Shown: positions 1 to 6,066 of the stretch, piece by piece | Position numbering within the stretch: position 1 is the first letter of the stretch | Layout: each line of letters starts with the position of its first letter | From: Candidatus Methanoperedens sp. | GTDB lineage: Archaea; Halobacteriota; Methanosarcinia; Methanosarcinales; Methanoperedenaceae | NCBI GenBank assembly: GCA_026552835.1 | Contig: JAPMTY010000020.1 | Location: forward strand, 1 to 15,062 | Direction: 5' to 3' | DNA: 15,062 nucleotides | Notes under the pieces: generated by a model | Databases searched by the model: none | Told to the model about the DNA's origin: nothing | Seen by the model: only the letters and a program-made list of their open reading frames with translations | Translations under genes and position numbers: made by a program

Positions 1-12
1 ATTTACCACAAA

Positions 13-20
13 TTATATAT
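13..20 (+). promoter_or_regulatory. TATA box of the sulfur-relay operon
   Basis: TTATATAT is a good archaeal TATA element. With the usual offset of about 26 bases it predicts transcription starting near base 42, giving a leader of about 36 bases before the first gene. The leader carries GGTGAT at 67-72, complementary to the 3' end of archaeal 16S rRNA and six bases before the ATG. No BRE was assigned. The start site is inferred. Confidence 0.5.
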
Positions 21-35
21 GGCAGTAATACTTTA

Positions 36-56
36 TGGGTGTAAATAATACTCCCA
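36..56. promoter_or_regulatory. Imperfect dyad overlapping the predicted transcription start
   Basis: The arms TGGG-T-GTA (36-43) and TAC-T-CCCA (49-56) are inverted around the five-base loop AATAA, with a single T/T mismatch in the stem. The octamer CAGTAATA also occurs twice nearby, at 23-30 and 55-62. The dyad lies just downstream of the TATA box, over the predicted transcription start, where an archaeal repressor would block the polymerase. It could instead form a small hairpin in the leader RNA. No regulator is identified. Confidence 0.35.
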
Positions 57-78
57 GTAATAATATGGTGATAAAACA

Positions 79-888
79 ATGTTAGGCGGATTCAGTGAAG
101 AACAAATAAGAAGATACTCGCGCCACATCATTTTACCTGAAGTTGGCGGAAAAGGACAAAAGAAACTTCTCTCCTCGAAAGTATTATGCATAGGCGCCGG
201 CGGCCTTGGCGCGCCCATAATCGAATACCTTGCTGCGGCAGGCGTGGGAACGCTCGGGATAATAGATGACGACACTGTCGATCTCAGCAACCTCCAGCGC
301 CAGGTTATCCACGGCGGAAATGTGGGCAAACCTAAAGCTGAGTCGGCAAAACAATTCGTCAATAATCTCAATCCCGATATCGAGGTAAAGACCTATATCG
401 AAAGGCTGAATGCCAATAATGTCATAGATATTTTCAACGAATATGATATCGTGGTCGACGGCTCTGATAACTTTGCAACCCGATACCTTGTTAACGATGC
501 ATGTGTTATCACAGACACGCCGCTGTCCCACGGCAGCATATACAGGTTCGAAGGACAGGTCACAACAATAATACCGCACAAAGGCCCGTGCTACAGGTGT
601 CTCTTTGAACACGCGCCCCCGCCGGGAATGGTGCCGAGCTGCCAGGAAGCAGGAGTTCTTGGTGTTCTCCCGGGCATAATAGGCGTAATACAGGCGACCG
701 AAGTGGTAAAATACCTGCTCGGCATAGGCGAGCTCCTTACGGGGCGCCTTATTTACTACGATGCGCTCAACATGACCTTTGACGAGATCAAAATGCGCTG
801 GAACAAGCAGTGCCCCGTATGTGGGGAACAACCCAAAATAACATCGATACAGGAAGAGATATACGGAGACTCATGCAGGATATGGTGA
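79..888 (+). CDS. E1-like adenylyltransferase, ThiF/MoeB/HesA family
   Basis: This family adenylates the C-terminal glycine of a ubiquitin-like sulfur carrier (MoaD, ThiS or archaeal SAMP) and so primes it for sulfur transfer in molybdopterin, thiamine or tRNA thiolation. The 269 residues show the N-terminal RRYSRHIILPEVG region (11-23), the nucleotide loop GAGGLG (39-44), the acidic DDD (63-65), Arg74 in NLQRQ, Lys86 and the DGSDN motif with Asp130. Two zinc-binding CxxC pairs (Cys171/Cys174 and Cys245/Cys248) are present. Cys188, in the SCQEAG stretch, sits at the position of the catalytic cysteine of ThiF. No rhodanese domain is fused. The length is normal for MoeB/ThiF. It is the first gene of the operon, and its TGA lies within the Shine-Dalgarno site of the TusA gene. 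Which ubiquitin-like protein it serves cannot be read here. Confidence 0.93.
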   Translation: MLGGFSEEQIRRYSRHIILPEVGGKGQKKLLSSKVLCIGAGGLGAPIIEYLAAAGVGTLGIIDDDTVDLSNLQRQVIHGGNVGKPKAESAKQFVNNLNPDIEVKTYIERLNANNVIDIFNEYDIVVDGSDNFATRYLVNDACVITDTPLSHGSIYRFEGQVTTIIPHKGPCYRCLFEHAPPPGMVPSCQEAGVLGVLPGIIGVIQATEVVKYLLGIGELLTGRLIYYDALNMTFDEIKMRWNKQCPVCGEQPKITSIQEEIYGDSCRIW

Positions 889-892
889 AAAA

Positions 893-1117
893 ATGGCAAT
901 TGAACTTGACTTGAAAGGGGAAGTGTGCCCCTATACGTTTGTAAAAACAAAACTCAAACTCGAAGAACTTGAATGCGGCGAGGAATTGTGCGTGACATTT
1001 GACCATGCCCCCGCAGTAGAGAACGTGCCCCGCAGCCTGAAAAACGAGGGGCATAAAATAATGGGAATCGAGCAGAAAGGCGAACACCTCTGGATTGTCA
1101 GGATTCGTAAAGCATGA
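893..1117 (+). CDS. tusA: TusA/SirA-family sulfur carrier protein
   Basis: TusA proteins are small cytoplasmic carriers that hold sulfur as a persulfide on one cysteine and pass it on, in bacteria to the TusBCD complex for tRNA 2-thiouridine or to Dsr proteins in sulfur oxidizers. The 74 residues have the family layout: an LDLKGEVCPYTFVKTK start with the reactive Cys12, then a helix and a two-layer beta-alpha core. The usual CPxP signature reads CPYT, so the second proline is lost. A second cysteine (Cys33) is unlikely to be the reactive one. GGTGA at 884-888 overlaps the stop codon of the E1 gene and lies four bases before the ATG, which suggests translational coupling. The 3' end overlaps the next gene by ATGA. 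Confidence 0.88.
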   Translation: MAIELDLKGEVCPYTFVKTKLKLEELECGEELCVTFDHAPAVENVPRSLKNEGHKIMGIEQKGEHLWIVRIRKA

Positions 1118-1416
1118 AGCTCGGGATACTTTTGACCACAAGCCCTGAGAACGAGAATACCAATACCGTTATTTCAATAAGCTCGGCTGCAAGGGAACAG
1201 GGTCATGAAGTATCGATTTTTTTGATGTACGACGGCGTTTATAATATTCATAAAAAAGAGTTTGCAGGATTGGTCGATAAAGGCGTTAATATCGCCGTCT
1301 GCGCGTTCAATGTGGAGCAGCGAAATATCGCCAGGGTGAACGGCATCCTGTTCGGCAGCCAGTACGACCACGCATGCATAGCGAGCGATGTTGACCGGTT
1401 CATTTCTTTCGGGTGA
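1114..1416 (+). CDS. DsrE/TusD-like sulfur-relay subunit
   Basis: This 100-residue protein belongs to the DsrE/F-like fold, whose members form ring complexes (DsrE2F2H2, TusB2C2D2) that accept persulfide sulfur from TusA. The N-terminal MKLGILLTTS strand is followed by a helix, the YDGVY motif (39-43) shared with the next two genes, and Cys63 in AVCAFNVEQRNI, which matches the active cysteine followed by an arginine seen in DsrE and TusD. Cys88 is an extra cysteine. The ATG overlaps the TusA stop (ATGA). It is the first of three consecutive DsrE-fold genes, in the same order as bacterial tusD-tusC-tusB. At 100 residues it is shorter than E. coli TusD, so the exact orthology is inferred mainly from gene order. 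Confidence 0.78.
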   Translation: MKLGILLTTSPENENTNTVISISSAAREQGHEVSIFLMYDGVYNIHKKEFAGLVDKGVNIAVCAFNVEQRNIARVNGILFGSQYDHACIASDVDRFISFG

Positions 1417-1419
1417 ACG

Positions 1420-1764
1420 ATGAAAAAAATAACAGTGATTGTAAGAAATCTCCCAATGAATACACGCAGGAATGCAGAGGCTCTCAGGATGAGCGTGGGA
1501 CTGACGCTGCGAGAGGATAAGGTCACGGTTATTTTCCTTGACGACGGTGTTTATTCTGCGACCCGGACAAAGCCTGAACTCATTAATTTGAAACCGTTGA
1601 ACAAGGAATTTGAGGCGCTTTCGATGCTGAAATGCCCGATGCTGGCTGATAAGCTTTCCATGCAGAAAAGGGGCATATCAACCCTTACTGCGAATGTCAG
1701 GGCAATAGAAAGGGAAGAGCTTGTGAAAACGATAACAGAATCCGATATAGTGATACCATTTTAA
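1420..1764 (+). CDS. DsrF/TusC-like sulfur-relay subunit
   Basis: The middle member of the DsrE-fold trio, 114 residues, lies where tusC or dsrF would be. It has an N-terminal KKITVIVRN strand, a helix, the DDGVY motif (41-45), then a basic stretch and Cys72 in LKCPM followed by RGI (84-86), and it ends in the SDIVIPF strand. Family knowledge says the subunit is structural in the heterohexamer, and the bacterial TusC subunit is not thought to be the sulfur acceptor. Here a cysteine is nevertheless kept upstream of an Arg-Gly pair, as in the active subunits. The sequence GGTGA formed with the preceding stop codon ends three bases before the ATG, so translation is probably coupled. Confidence 0.72.
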   Translation: MKKITVIVRNLPMNTRRNAEALRMSVGLTLREDKVTVIFLDDGVYSATRTKPELINLKPLNKEFEALSMLKCPMLADKLSMQKRGISTLTANVRAIEREELVKTITESDIVIPF

Positions 1765-1766
1765 TT

Positions 1767-2012
1767 ATGAAAATACTGCACATTATCCGGAACCCGAACG
1801 ATGTAACGCCGCTTGAGATAGCAAAAGCCCAGAGCAAAGACAACGAAGTGGCAATATTGCTATTGCATGATGCCGTTTATGCAAAACCTGATTTAACGAC
1901 CTATGCGTGCTCTGAGGATGCAGAAGCGAGAGGGGTTACAGGGCATAAATGTGTAGATCACCGGAGGATTGTGAAGATGTTGTTTGAATATGATAAAGTG
2001 GTTTCGTGGTAG
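1767..2012 (+). CDS. DsrH/TusB-like sulfur-relay subunit
   Basis: This 81-residue protein is the smallest of the trio. It begins MKILHIIRNP, carries the HDAVY motif (34-38) and ends in a strand with C-terminal tryptophan (VVSW), a common ending in TusB/DsrH proteins. It has two cysteines: Cys48, seven residues before Arg55-Gly56-Val57, and Cys62. The start lies two bases after the stop of the DsrF-like gene with no visible Shine-Dalgarno site, so it probably depends on re-initiation. With the two preceding genes it should form the ring complex that receives sulfur from the TusA-like carrier. No DsrC/TusE acceptor is encoded nearby, so the final sulfur acceptor is unknown. Confidence 0.7.
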   Translation: MKILHIIRNPNDVTPLEIAKAQSKDNEVAILLLHDAVYAKPDLTTYACSEDAEARGVTGHKCVDHRRIVKMLFEYDKVVSW

Positions 2013-2015
2013 AAT

Positions 2016-2462
2016 ATGGAAACAATACGCTTGGCAAAATGGGATAGCAGGTTCTGGGCATGGTTAATCGATAACCTGCTGATTGGTGCTTTGAGAACCG
2101 GTATTATAGGCACGCTGGGGCTTATATGGGATCTTGATTTTATCAGCCTGAAAGGCTTTGGAGTTCACGGAGTATTAATGTTTGCATACTGGACATTATT
2201 TGAAGGATATAACGGCCAGTCCGTCGGGAAGATGGCAATGAACCTGAAAGTGACTGGCAGGAAAGGAGAGAAAATAGATTATCCATCGGCTGCAATCGAA
2301 AGCGCAGGCAAAGCGTTTATTCTGCCGCTTGATTGCCTTGTAGGCTGGCTGGCTATGCCCAGAACAAAGCTTCGGCTCTTTAACAGGATTTCAAGTACTA
2401 TTGTTATCAAAACAAAATACGAAGAACCTGAAGGAATAACATACATTAAAGAAAAGGAATAG
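2016..2462 (+). CDS. RDD-family membrane protein
   Basis: The 148 residues match the RDD family (named for conserved Arg, Asp, Asp residues). The first helix carries Arg12 and Asp19 (SRFWAWLIDNLL), then come hydrophobic segments at roughly 18-38 and 47-63, the GQSVGKMAMNLKV motif (67-79) that follows the second helix, and a third, weaker hydrophobic segment around 100-113. RDD proteins are poorly understood inner-membrane proteins, and some have been linked to ion transport. The gene starts three bases after the DsrH-like stop, so it is the last gene of the operon. A membrane partner for a soluble sulfur relay is unusual; it could anchor the complex or move a sulfur compound, but that is inference. 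It converges with the next gene across 25 T-rich bases. Confidence 0.82.
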   Translation: METIRLAKWDSRFWAWLIDNLLIGALRTGIIGTLGLIWDLDFISLKGFGVHGVLMFAYWTLFEGYNGQSVGKMAMNLKVTGRKGEKIDYPSAAIESAGKAFILPLDCLVGWLAMPRTKLRLFNRISSTIVIKTKYEEPEGITYIKEKE

Positions 2463-2487
2463 TGTAATCTACTCTCTTAAATTCCTT

Positions 2488-3879
2488 TTAAATCCGCCCG
2501 TATTCATCCTCAAATCTCTCAATATCGTCCTCTCCGACATAATCGCCAAGCTGCACCTCTATGATTTCAAGCGGTATTGTTCCTGGGTTTGACAATCGAT
2601 GCTTTACTTTTGCCTTTATGAAAGTACTTTCTCCTTCTTCCAGACGTTTTTCTTCGCCATCGACCTGCACCAGTGCAATTCCTTTTACCACTACCCAGTG
2701 CTCGCTCCTGTATTTGTGCATCTGAAGGCTGAGTTTTTTTCCCGGCGTCACACTTATATTTTTTATCTTATGTCTTCCTGACGTTTCAAGTACGGTGTAC
2801 GAGCCCCATGGTCTGTAAACCGTCTGGTGAAGAAGTGCCCTTTCATCTTTCTTTTCTTTAAGCGCGGTAACTATTTCCTTGACTTTCTGTGAGCTTTTCC
2901 TTGGACATACAAGAAGTGCATCGTCTGTATCCACCACGACCACATCATTAACGTCGATAAGTGACACCGCTTTGTCCTTTTTTGAATAAATCAGGTTGGA
3001 AGTGGAATTTATCGAGATATCCTCGCAATTATAGATGGCATTCCCTTTTTCATTTTTTTCAGTTTCCAGATACATGGAATCAAAATCACCGAGGTCGCTC
3101 CATTTGTATTCCAGCTTTACAACTGCCACACATCCTGATTTTTCCATGATGCCGTAATCAATTGAGATGGAGGGAAGTTCCCGGTATATTTTATTGGCAT
3201 CATTACCGGATTTCGTAAATGCAGTAAAAATATCAGGCGAATGGGTTTTAAGTTCGTTGAAAAATAGTTTTGTATTAAAAAGGAACATGCCGCTGTTCCA
3301 CAGGCATCCTTCTTCGATATATCTCCTCGCATCCTCAAGTTTGGGTTTTTCCATGAATTTTATAACTTTTCTGGCATTTCCCAGATTTTCCCCGGGTTTT
3401 ATGTAACCATAGCCAGTATGAGGGAACGCCGGCGCAATCCCGAATGTAACAAGATATTCCCAGGCCAATTTCTCCGCGCCCCTTATCGTATCCATGGCAG
3501 CCATGTCCAGAACGTGGTCTGAAGGGAACACGCCAACTGCGCATTCACCGAACTCTTTTTCTATCGCCTTCATTCCAAAACATATTGCAGGGAGGGTATT
3601 TTTTCCATGCGGTTCGATAAGGACCTGGTCCTCCGGGAGATTATACCCGAGTTCTTCGATTTGTCCTGTTACAAAGAACTTCTGGGCATCGTTCGTGACC
3701 ACGAATATTTCGGTGATGTCCGATATCTTGAGACATCGCAGCACAGTATTCTGGAAAAGCGACGTTTTGCCAAGTTTCAGGAACTGTTTCGGGTACTGCT
3801 CCCTGCTCAGCGGCCAGAGGCGGGTGCCAGACCCGCCTGCAAGTATTATTGATTTTATGGTCTCATCTCCCCATTGCAA
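2488..3879 (-). CDS. manC: Mannose-1-phosphate guanylyltransferase / mannose-6-phosphate isomerase (type II, bifunctional)
   Basis: The enzyme makes GDP-mannose from mannose-1-phosphate and GTP, and its C-terminal cupin domain isomerizes fructose-6-phosphate and mannose-6-phosphate, supplying surface glycans and protein N-glycosylation. The nucleotidyltransferase domain shows GGSGTRLWPLSR (15-26), PSDH (119-122) and FMEKP (175-179). The cupin domain shows RPWGSY (356-361) and QMHKYRSEHWVVV (386-398), and the 463-residue length is normal for the fused form. The start is uncertain. The only in-frame standard start is TTG at 3879, with no Shine-Dalgarno site, whereas the family start aligns with an ATA codon at 3858 preceded by GGAGATGA. 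The gene follows purP by 18 bases on the same strand. Confidence 0.93.
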   Translation of the reverse strand: MQWGDETIKSIILAGGSGTRLWPLSREQYPKQFLKLGKTSLFQNTVLRCLKISDITEIFVVTNDAQKFFVTGQIEELGYNLPEDQVLIEPHGKNTLPAICFGMKAIEKEFGECAVGVFPSDHVLDMAAMDTIRGAEKLAWEYLVTFGIAPAFPHTGYGYIKPGENLGNARKVIKFMEKPKLEDARRYIEEGCLWNSGMFLFNTKLFFNELKTHSPDIFTAFTKSGNDANKIYRELPSISIDYGIMEKSGCVAVVKLEYKWSDLGDFDSMYLETEKNEKGNAIYNCEDISINSTSNLIYSKKDKAVSLIDVNDVVVVDTDDALLVCPRKSSQKVKEIVTALKEKKDERALLHQTVYRPWGSYTVLETSGRHKIKNISVTPGKKLSLQMHKYRSEHWVVVKGIALVQVDGEEKRLEEGESTFIKAKVKHRLSNPGTIPLEIIEVQLGDYVGEDDIERFEDEYGRI

Positions 3880-3893
3880 TATGATATATCATA
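3880..3893. promoter_or_regulatory. 14-base perfect palindrome between purP and manC
   Basis: TATGATATATCATA is perfectly self-complementary and fills most of the 18-base gap between the purP stop and the manC open frame. It contains a TATA-like core, so it may serve as a promoter element for manC or as a protein-binding site. As a hairpin it would be weak and lacks a T-tract on the - strand, so a terminator is unlikely. Confidence 0.3.
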
Positions 3894-3897
3894 AGTC

Positions 3898-5052
3898 TCA
3901 TGTCACTATCTCTTCCATTCTCTCCTCTTCGATAGCACGCCTTATCTCCATCGCCATTCTTCGCCCAGTGCTCATGGGTTTGCGCCAGAGCGTATTGCCG
4001 TACGGGTGGCCCACTGATACATGCACGTTCGTGCCCCCGCCCACACGCGGCGCCACGTCGTATACATAGAAATTCAGGTCTTTGTCCACACAGGTCTGGA
4101 GGCAGAATGGGCCTATGATTCCAGGTTTATAGTATTTCTGTGTCGCTTCAACGTATTTTTCTGCAAGCTCGAATGCGTCCTCAAGCAACGATTCACGAAG
4201 CGTGGCAGAGTTGTGCCCGCATACAGTATATTCAGGCATGAGCTGCCGCTCATTTAGCGTCATCTGCTGCGGTGCCGGGAGACGTACATGCCCGTCAAGA
4301 CTGGTCTCAAAGCGCCAGTCGATGCCAAGAAGTTCAATTTTGCTCATTTCCTCCTCTATTGGCGAGTAGAACATATCAAGATTAAAAACCGGTCCAATGA
4401 CATATCGTTCTATCCGTGCTTCTGCAAGGGCTTCCCGTGTAATTACTCCCTGTTTCAGGAACGCCTCGGATTTTTTCTTGAATTCGGAAAACGACGCAGC
4501 CGTGAAGAACCCGCGCTCAAGTTTCTTTACTGCATGGGGGAGTTTCACCATAACGAGGCTGTCGATATCTTCCGGGTTTTCAATTTTTTCAGGGAAAGGG
4601 AGACCCGCTTTTTCAAGCAGCCAGTAATAATCGCGCTCAATTCCCCGCTCTTCGCTCCTGAGCAGGTTCCGGCTCCCGAACATCGGAACCCTGAAACTGT
4701 CCTCAATTTCATCTATCCCGCAATAAGAAGTAAACGAGCGGTTGGGAATAAAAGTCGTGTTTTTATCCCGCAGTTTCTTCTGATTAGCGGGTTTTAATAT
4801 TTCATTGAATTTATTATAAACATCGGCGCTATCTACAATCCCGCGGATGAGTTTTCCATTCTTCCTCTCTGCTTTAAAATATTCTGTATAAGTCTTCTCG
4901 CGCCCTCTCTCGCATACTGCATGAGTCCTTAATCCCTCCTCAACCGCCCCATCGCATACGTCCAGAGCAGAGTGGGATGCCAGTACTCCAACCGTGGCTT
5001 CATTCAAATCGTAACCCGATAAAACCTCTATTATTTCCTTTCTATCTATCAT
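3898..5052 (-). CDS. purP: FAICAR synthetase (formate-dependent AICAR ligase), PurP
   Basis: PurP is the archaeal enzyme that uses ATP and free formate to turn AICAR into FAICAR, the ninth step of purine synthesis, replacing the folate-dependent bacterial PurH activity. From the ATG at 5052 it has 384 residues and an ATP-grasp layout, with FIPNRSFTSYCGID (101-114) and the phosphate/metal-binding DVAPRVGGGTN (332-342) as diagnostic stretches. An in-frame GTG at 5058 would add two residues. I prefer the ATG because, as I recall the family, its members begin MI-x-K-E-I right there; AGGTGA sits only two bases upstream of it, which is tight. The winged-helix gene lies 50 bases upstream and manC 18 bases downstream, all on one strand. 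Confidence 0.93.
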   Translation of the reverse strand: MIDRKEIIEVLSGYDLNEATVGVLASHSALDVCDGAVEEGLRTHAVCERGREKTYTEYFKAERKNGKLIRGIVDSADVYNKFNEILKPANQKKLRDKNTTFIPNRSFTSYCGIDEIEDSFRVPMFGSRNLLRSEERGIERDYYWLLEKAGLPFPEKIENPEDIDSLVMVKLPHAVKKLERGFFTAASFSEFKKKSEAFLKQGVITREALAEARIERYVIGPVFNLDMFYSPIEEEMSKIELLGIDWRFETSLDGHVRLPAPQQMTLNERQLMPEYTVCGHNSATLRESLLEDAFELAEKYVEATQKYYKPGIIGPFCLQTCVDKDLNFYVYDVAPRVGGGTNVHVSVGHPYGNTLWRKPMSTGRRMAMEIRRAIEEERMEEIVT

Positions 5053-5108
5053 ATTCACCTGTAGGTCTTTTACGTCTATGAAGGTTACGATTTTGGAAAA
5101 TCACTGCA

Positions 5109-5864
5109 TTATTTTTTGTCTTCGGCAATAATAATATTAGCGCGCCCTCTTTTAATTTTTTTGACTAAACCCCTGTTTTCCAGGTCAGCTATCATCAGGC
5201 TGACTTTCGCCTCTCCGTATTTTACTTCTTTTCTCAAATCCTTCTGGGTTACCCTTCCGCCTTTTTTCAGTAACAGCCCATAAATCTCGCGCAGGTCATC
5301 AGGCAGTTCTATGCTTTCGGTTTTTGTTTCAGGGGAAATCTCAGGAGGAATCTCAATAGTTTCTCCAGAGCTCTTTTCAATCGGCTTATTTTTCTTTTTC
5401 CCCCACCAGTAAAGAATGAATAAAGCGGCGAAAAGGAGGAGTATGGTGGTAATTATATAATAAATTTGATTAGAATCGCTTTTTGTAACCAGGTCACCGG
5501 TCAGGTTTATGTCGCCAAGATATTGTTTATCCAATTCCGTGGGCGGGAAAAGGAGGAGGTCATGGACATAATCTCCTTCCCTGTCAATACTTATCTCATC
5601 TTCGGCAGTAAATTCAAGGATATTATTGTTGTAGTATTTTGCCTTAATCAAATAATTGCCTGATGATAGATTGAATGAATATGTCCCGTTAGTTGATATC
5701 ATATACTGTGACGGTGTGGAATTTACCTCAACTATTGCCCCCTTAAGAGGGTTTTCAAAATCAGACCAATCGTAAATAGTGCCGTGTAAAGTTGCGGCGT
5801 GCGCGCCGCTGATGAAGATGACTGTAAATATAATTCCCAGGAGAAACCTTTTTCTAATTAACAC
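5109..5864 (-). CDS. Membrane-anchored winged-helix regulator with extracellular beta domain
   Basis: From the GTG at 5864 this is a 251-residue protein in four parts. A signal sequence (1-23, RKRFLL then a hydrophobic core ending AHA) is followed by an extracellular beta-sandwich resembling a carboxypeptidase-regulatory-like domain (about 24-107), a transmembrane helix (134-153, ending YWWGKKK) and a Pro/Glu-rich linker. A cytoplasmic MarR-like winged helix (188-251) contains VTQKDLRKEV and KVSLMIADLENRGLV. It should bind DNA from the membrane and could relay an outside signal. A longer frame begins at ATG 5984, but a TATA element about 26 bases before the GTG fits a leaderless GTG start, and the signal peptide then sits at the very N terminus. 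The DNA target is unknown; the divergent surface genes and purP/manC are candidates. Confidence 0.75.
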   Translation of the reverse strand: MLIRKRFLLGIIFTVIFISGAHAATLHGTIYDWSDFENPLKGAIVEVNSTPSQYMISTNGTYSFNLSSGNYLIKAKYYNNNILEFTAEDEISIDREGDYVHDLLLFPPTELDKQYLGDINLTGDLVTKSDSNQIYYIITTILLLFAALFILYWWGKKKNKPIEKSSGETIEIPPEISPETKTESIELPDDLREIYGLLLKKGGRVTQKDLRKEVKYGEAKVSLMIADLENRGLVKKIKRGRANIIIAEDKK

Positions 5865-5885
5865 ATAGTCTAATCTTAAAAGAGA

Positions 5886-5894
5886 ATATATATA
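5886..5894 (-). promoter_or_regulatory. TATA box of the winged-helix gene (leaderless)
   Basis: The + strand reads ATATATATA here, a symmetric TATA element. Its centre (5890) is 26 bases from the GTG at 5864, so transcription should begin at or next to the start codon. No Shine-Dalgarno site precedes the GTG, which agrees with leaderless translation. The start site is inferred. Confidence 0.5.
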
Positions 5895-5973
5895 GTTTAT
5901 TATAAAGCTAAAAAAGCCGTTATAGAGGTTTGTAAAGGATTTAAAAGGCTGAAAGAAGTTGAATTTTTTATCA

Positions 5974-5988
5974 TATAAAAGCATGCTT
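5974..5988 (+). promoter_or_regulatory. TATA box and adjoining 10-base palindrome before the surface-protein operon
   Basis: TATAAAA (5974-5980) is followed by and overlaps the perfect palindrome AAGCATGCTT (5979-5988). A start site near 6003 would give a leader of about 60 bases with a weak GAAGG site at 6053-6057. A second, weaker TATA-like run lies at 6002-6008. The palindrome next to the TATA box could be an operator. The whole stretch 5865-6066 holds only the two divergent promoters. Confidence 0.4.
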
Positions 5989-6066
5989 ATCTATTCCCGG
6001 ATTATATTGGCAATCACTCGTAGAATAGTTTACGATTGAACAAAAAATAATAGAAGGCAAAATGAA

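Noticed and set aside
3494..4069. A 191-codon open frame on the + strand
   Set aside because: It crosses the manC start and the purP 3' end on the opposite strand and has no motif or ribosome-binding site; both overlapped genes are certain.
5865..5984. Upstream extension of the winged-helix gene to ATG 5984
   Set aside because: It would put a second hydrophobic segment before the signal peptide and would run over the gene's own TATA box and the palindrome; the leaderless GTG at 5864 explains the data better.
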